DNA of 56,958 nt from Gnetum montanum (taxonomy: Eukaryota; Streptophyta; Gnetopsida; Gnetales; Gnetaceae), in the NCBI GenBank assembly GCA_015680685.1, contig MNCI01014839.1:1-56958 (forward strand), read 5' to 3'. The notes under the pieces were generated by a model. It made no database searches. It had not been told where the DNA came from and worked only from the letters and a program-made list of their open reading frames with translations. This document shows, piece after piece, positions 55,920-56,958 of this stretch. Within the stretch, counting starts at the first letter, position 1. The number at the start of each line of letters is the position of its first letter. The translations under genes and the position numbers were made by a program.

Positions 55920-56958
55920 TCAAAGGTATTTGATGTAGAGGATGAGGGTGTTGGAGATGTAGGGTGATAAGTCAAACTAGGTTATGAGTGTTGAAGAGGA
56001 TTTTTGGGTCAAAATAAAGGTCTTTTTCTTTATCAATTTTCTAAACCACTTGGTTGAAAAATTGGTTGTGAGTGTATAGCCCTTGTAGCATTTTGTTGTT
56101 ATAGCTATGGAGAAATCTCACCTTGCATGGATGGAGTAGGAGGTAACTGAGTTAAAGGTGTAGGTGTATGTGTAGAGGGATGCAGAGGATGATGTGGATA
56201 TGGATATGGGTTTTTCCCTTGAGTAGATGGTGAATGTGTTTGGTGATACTTTGGAAGGTAATAATGATGTTGGAATAATGTATCACTTGCAAAACTTCTA
56301 AGAGAGATGGGTTGCTGAACATAGTACATGTATAGATCTAGTTGCCTATAAGGGTACTACTACCTTGGTGGTGGCATTCCCCATGATTGTGGTTGGTACC
56401 AATGTTGGTATTGTTCATATGGTTGTGAAGGAGTTCCACTTGGGTAGTAAGCTTATTATTGTTGGTGGAACTAGCTTGGATTACCTTAAGGATAAGGCAA
56501 ATGTCTAGGTGCTTGCCTATGTGTTAGGTGAGGATTCAATGTGTACATCCTAGACTCTTGTAAGTGTGACACCATAGGGCAACATCCCTTTGGATGTTTG
56601 TATTGATAGATGTCACATTCCATTTCATCATCAAAGTTAGACTCCACAACTTTCTCTACTACAGTAGCCTTGCCCTTACCTCTTCAGTAGCACATTTAGT
56701 TTCTTTTCACCCCTTGTGGTTATGATCACTATTTTGCTCTTTGGATTCCTCAGTGATCTTCATAAAAATTTAAAATTTATCATCCAAAGGATCCCACAAT
56801 TTGTCAACCTTTACCAAATGTCAGAAAAAAATTTTTAGATGGGCAAGGTTTTCCTATTCACCACTTCATTAAGTGGTACCTTGCCACTTCATCATTGGGT
56901 GTACAGGTACCTTGTCATTTCATCAAGGATTTTGAACAACATCCTACACATAGATCTA
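55920..56958 (-). pseudogene. E9 gag C-terminal part with Pro-rich tail
   Basis: Minus strand. A knuckle homologous to that of E6 (YQYKHPKGCCP near 56600-56560) is followed by a Pro/Tyr/Ser-rich segment (56329-56105: YYLPKYHQTHSP, HPLHPSTHTPTPLTQLPP, MQGEISP), then a linker into the protease. The second knuckle Cys is Tyr. The rest of gag and the 5' LTR are beyond the right edge. Confidence 0.7.

Larger units (their letters stand above)
37566..56958 (-). mobile_element. E9: large Athila-like element, subfamily B, split by E10; 5' end outside window
   Basis: Reading leftward from 56958: end of gag, protease, RT, RNase H, integrase, post-pol region, internal promoter module, ORF2, polypurine tract and 3' LTR. 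The element is cut at 50931/42225 by E10. On the minus strand the sequence GGGCATGAG-CCTGC runs from the right flank across one copy of the target duplication into TATGGGGAGGACCCAC in the left flank. The same continuous sequence is seen uninterrupted in E10 (46135-46155) and E2 (about 9924-9950). The visible part is about 10.7 kb without the insertion. Stops throughout. Confidence 0.85.

Overview
The window is plant nuclear DNA from a large, repeat-rich, gene-poor genome, plausibly a gymnosperm, although nothing here fixes the species. The evidence is one intact spliced plant-type O-methyltransferase gene surrounded by decayed LTR retrotransposons of three kinds: a chromovirus-like Ty3, Athila/Tat-like Ty3 and Ty1/copia. 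Nearly all retroelement coding regions carry stops and frameshifts, so they are relics. Domain calls are made by eye from motifs.

Layout. 1-4933: chromovirus-like Ty3 relic (+), E1, with a solo LTR of Athila-like subfamily A nested in its integrase (TSD CTCAG). 5055-6418 (-): the O-methyltransferase gene, three exons, 384 codons. 8232-13003: two subfamily A fragments, E2 (+) and E3 (-), meeting head-on next to a 720-bp gap. 13675-14146: a tandem repeat of about 95 bp. 15186-20398: Athila-like fragments E4 and E5 (-) and a subfamily B solo LTR (TSD CCTCC). 20399-25605: the least TE-like stretch, with several local duplications. 25606-29015: 5' part of a subfamily A element (E6: LTR, tRNA-Asp-type primer site, gag), fused to a copia 3' part (E7, to about 30640). 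31236-35108: a nearly complete but dead copia element (E8). 37566-56958: a large minus-strand subfamily B element (E9: gag, pol, post-pol region, extra ORF, LTR) that runs off the right edge and is split by an 8.7-kb plus-strand subfamily B element (E10, 42230-50926, TSD GCAGG).

The most interesting system is in the Athila-like elements. Subfamilies A and B share LTR ends (TGATG...CTCATCA), but their U3 regions hold arrays of short palindromes with different cores: GATATC in A, GTCGAC/GTATAC/ATCGAT in B. In subfamily B a second copy of such a U3-like module with a TATA box lies inside the element. It sits just upstream of a short predicted intron and an extra ORF (ORF2). ORF2 encodes a protein resembling the plant transposon-associated domain found downstream of pol in Athila/Tat elements, followed by a long probable coiled coil. 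The arrangement recurs in two diverged copies (E9 and E10), and the splice-site pair is also visible in E2. This suggests a self-contained internal transcription unit.

The host gene is notable too: its reading frame is intact, but the catalytic His motif of plant O-methyltransferases (L-H-D-W-S-D-E) reads L-V-G-S-A-D-E.
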